From NCBI GenBank assembly GCA_945861295.1, contig CAMAUF010000169.1, positions 1-5,744 on the forward strand: a DNA stretch of 5,744 nucleotides. Reading direction: 5' to 3'. Below, piece by piece: positions 5,674 through 5,744 of this stretch. The position numbers were made by a program, and so were the translations under genes. Source of the DNA: a bacterium. GTDB taxonomy: Bacteria > Chloroflexota > Dehalococcoidia > Tepidiformales > Tepidiformaceae. The notes under the pieces are model-generated. The model worked only from the letters and a program-made list of their open reading frames with translations, was not told the DNA's origin and searched no databases. Within the stretch, counting starts at the first letter, position 1, and the number at the start of each line of letters is the position of its first letter.

Positions 5674-5744
5674 ATGCCGACGATCACTCGCCCCGATGGC
5701 GCCACGATCCACTACGAAGTCCATGGCTCGGGCCACCCGCTGCT
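5674..5744 (+). CDS. Alpha/beta-hydrolase, N-terminus only (3' end outside window)
   Basis: Only 23 codons are visible before the right edge. They read as the usual opening of alpha/beta-hydrolase fold enzymes: a first strand, then PDGATIHYEVHGSGHPLL, where the conserved G-S-G-H/P-P-L-L turn precedes the strand and oxyanion loop. A strong GGAGGT supports the ATG. It is divergent from the phosphodiesterase-like gene. The catalytic Ser-Asp-His residues are beyond the window, so the substrate cannot be guessed. Confidence 0.7.
   Translation, partial: MPTITRPDGATIHYEVHGSGHPL

Noticed and set aside
5542..5736. 64-codon - strand frame in the divergent region
   Set aside because: It overlaps the well-supported start of the alpha/beta-hydrolase on the other strand, has no ribosome binding site and no domain.

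Overview
The window is GC-rich throughout, with long shadow reading frames opposite the real genes. Thr/Pro-rich linkers behind an N-terminal anchor, and tail proteins of this style, suggest a Chloroflexota-like bacterium. That placement is an impression from protein style, because no marker gene is present.

Region 1 (2-2112, + strand) is the end of a phage or prophage tail module. A large protein, cut off by the left edge, has a sialidase-like beta-propeller front half with a clear Asp-box and a tail-hub-like back half. It is followed two bases later by a 70-residue protein that looks like a small OB-fold or baseplate-type partner. No integrase, lysis gene, tRNA or att site is visible, so I cannot say whether this is an intact prophage, a remnant or a phage-derived particle.

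Region 2 (2113-3097) holds a convergent DUF3800 protein on the - strand, separated from the tail genes by a strong hairpin. Its 5' end is unusual. A 13-bp perfect inverted repeat and an 18-bp imperfect direct repeat with a 32-bp period lie inside the annotated N-terminus, so the true start is uncertain.

Region 3 (3098-5520, - strand) is a compact block read right to left. It encodes a glycerophosphodiester phosphodiesterase-like protein, a 63-residue two-helix membrane protein, a YdjM/DUF457-type membrane metal-dependent hydrolase, and after 40 bp a membrane-anchored DUF3558-like protein. The first three are joined by two ATGA stop/start overlaps, so they are probably translated together. A membrane-lipid or phosphodiester role is plausible for these three but is an inference.

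Region 4 (5521-5744) is a divergent intergenic region followed by the first 23 codons of an alpha/beta-hydrolase on the + strand, cut off by the right edge.
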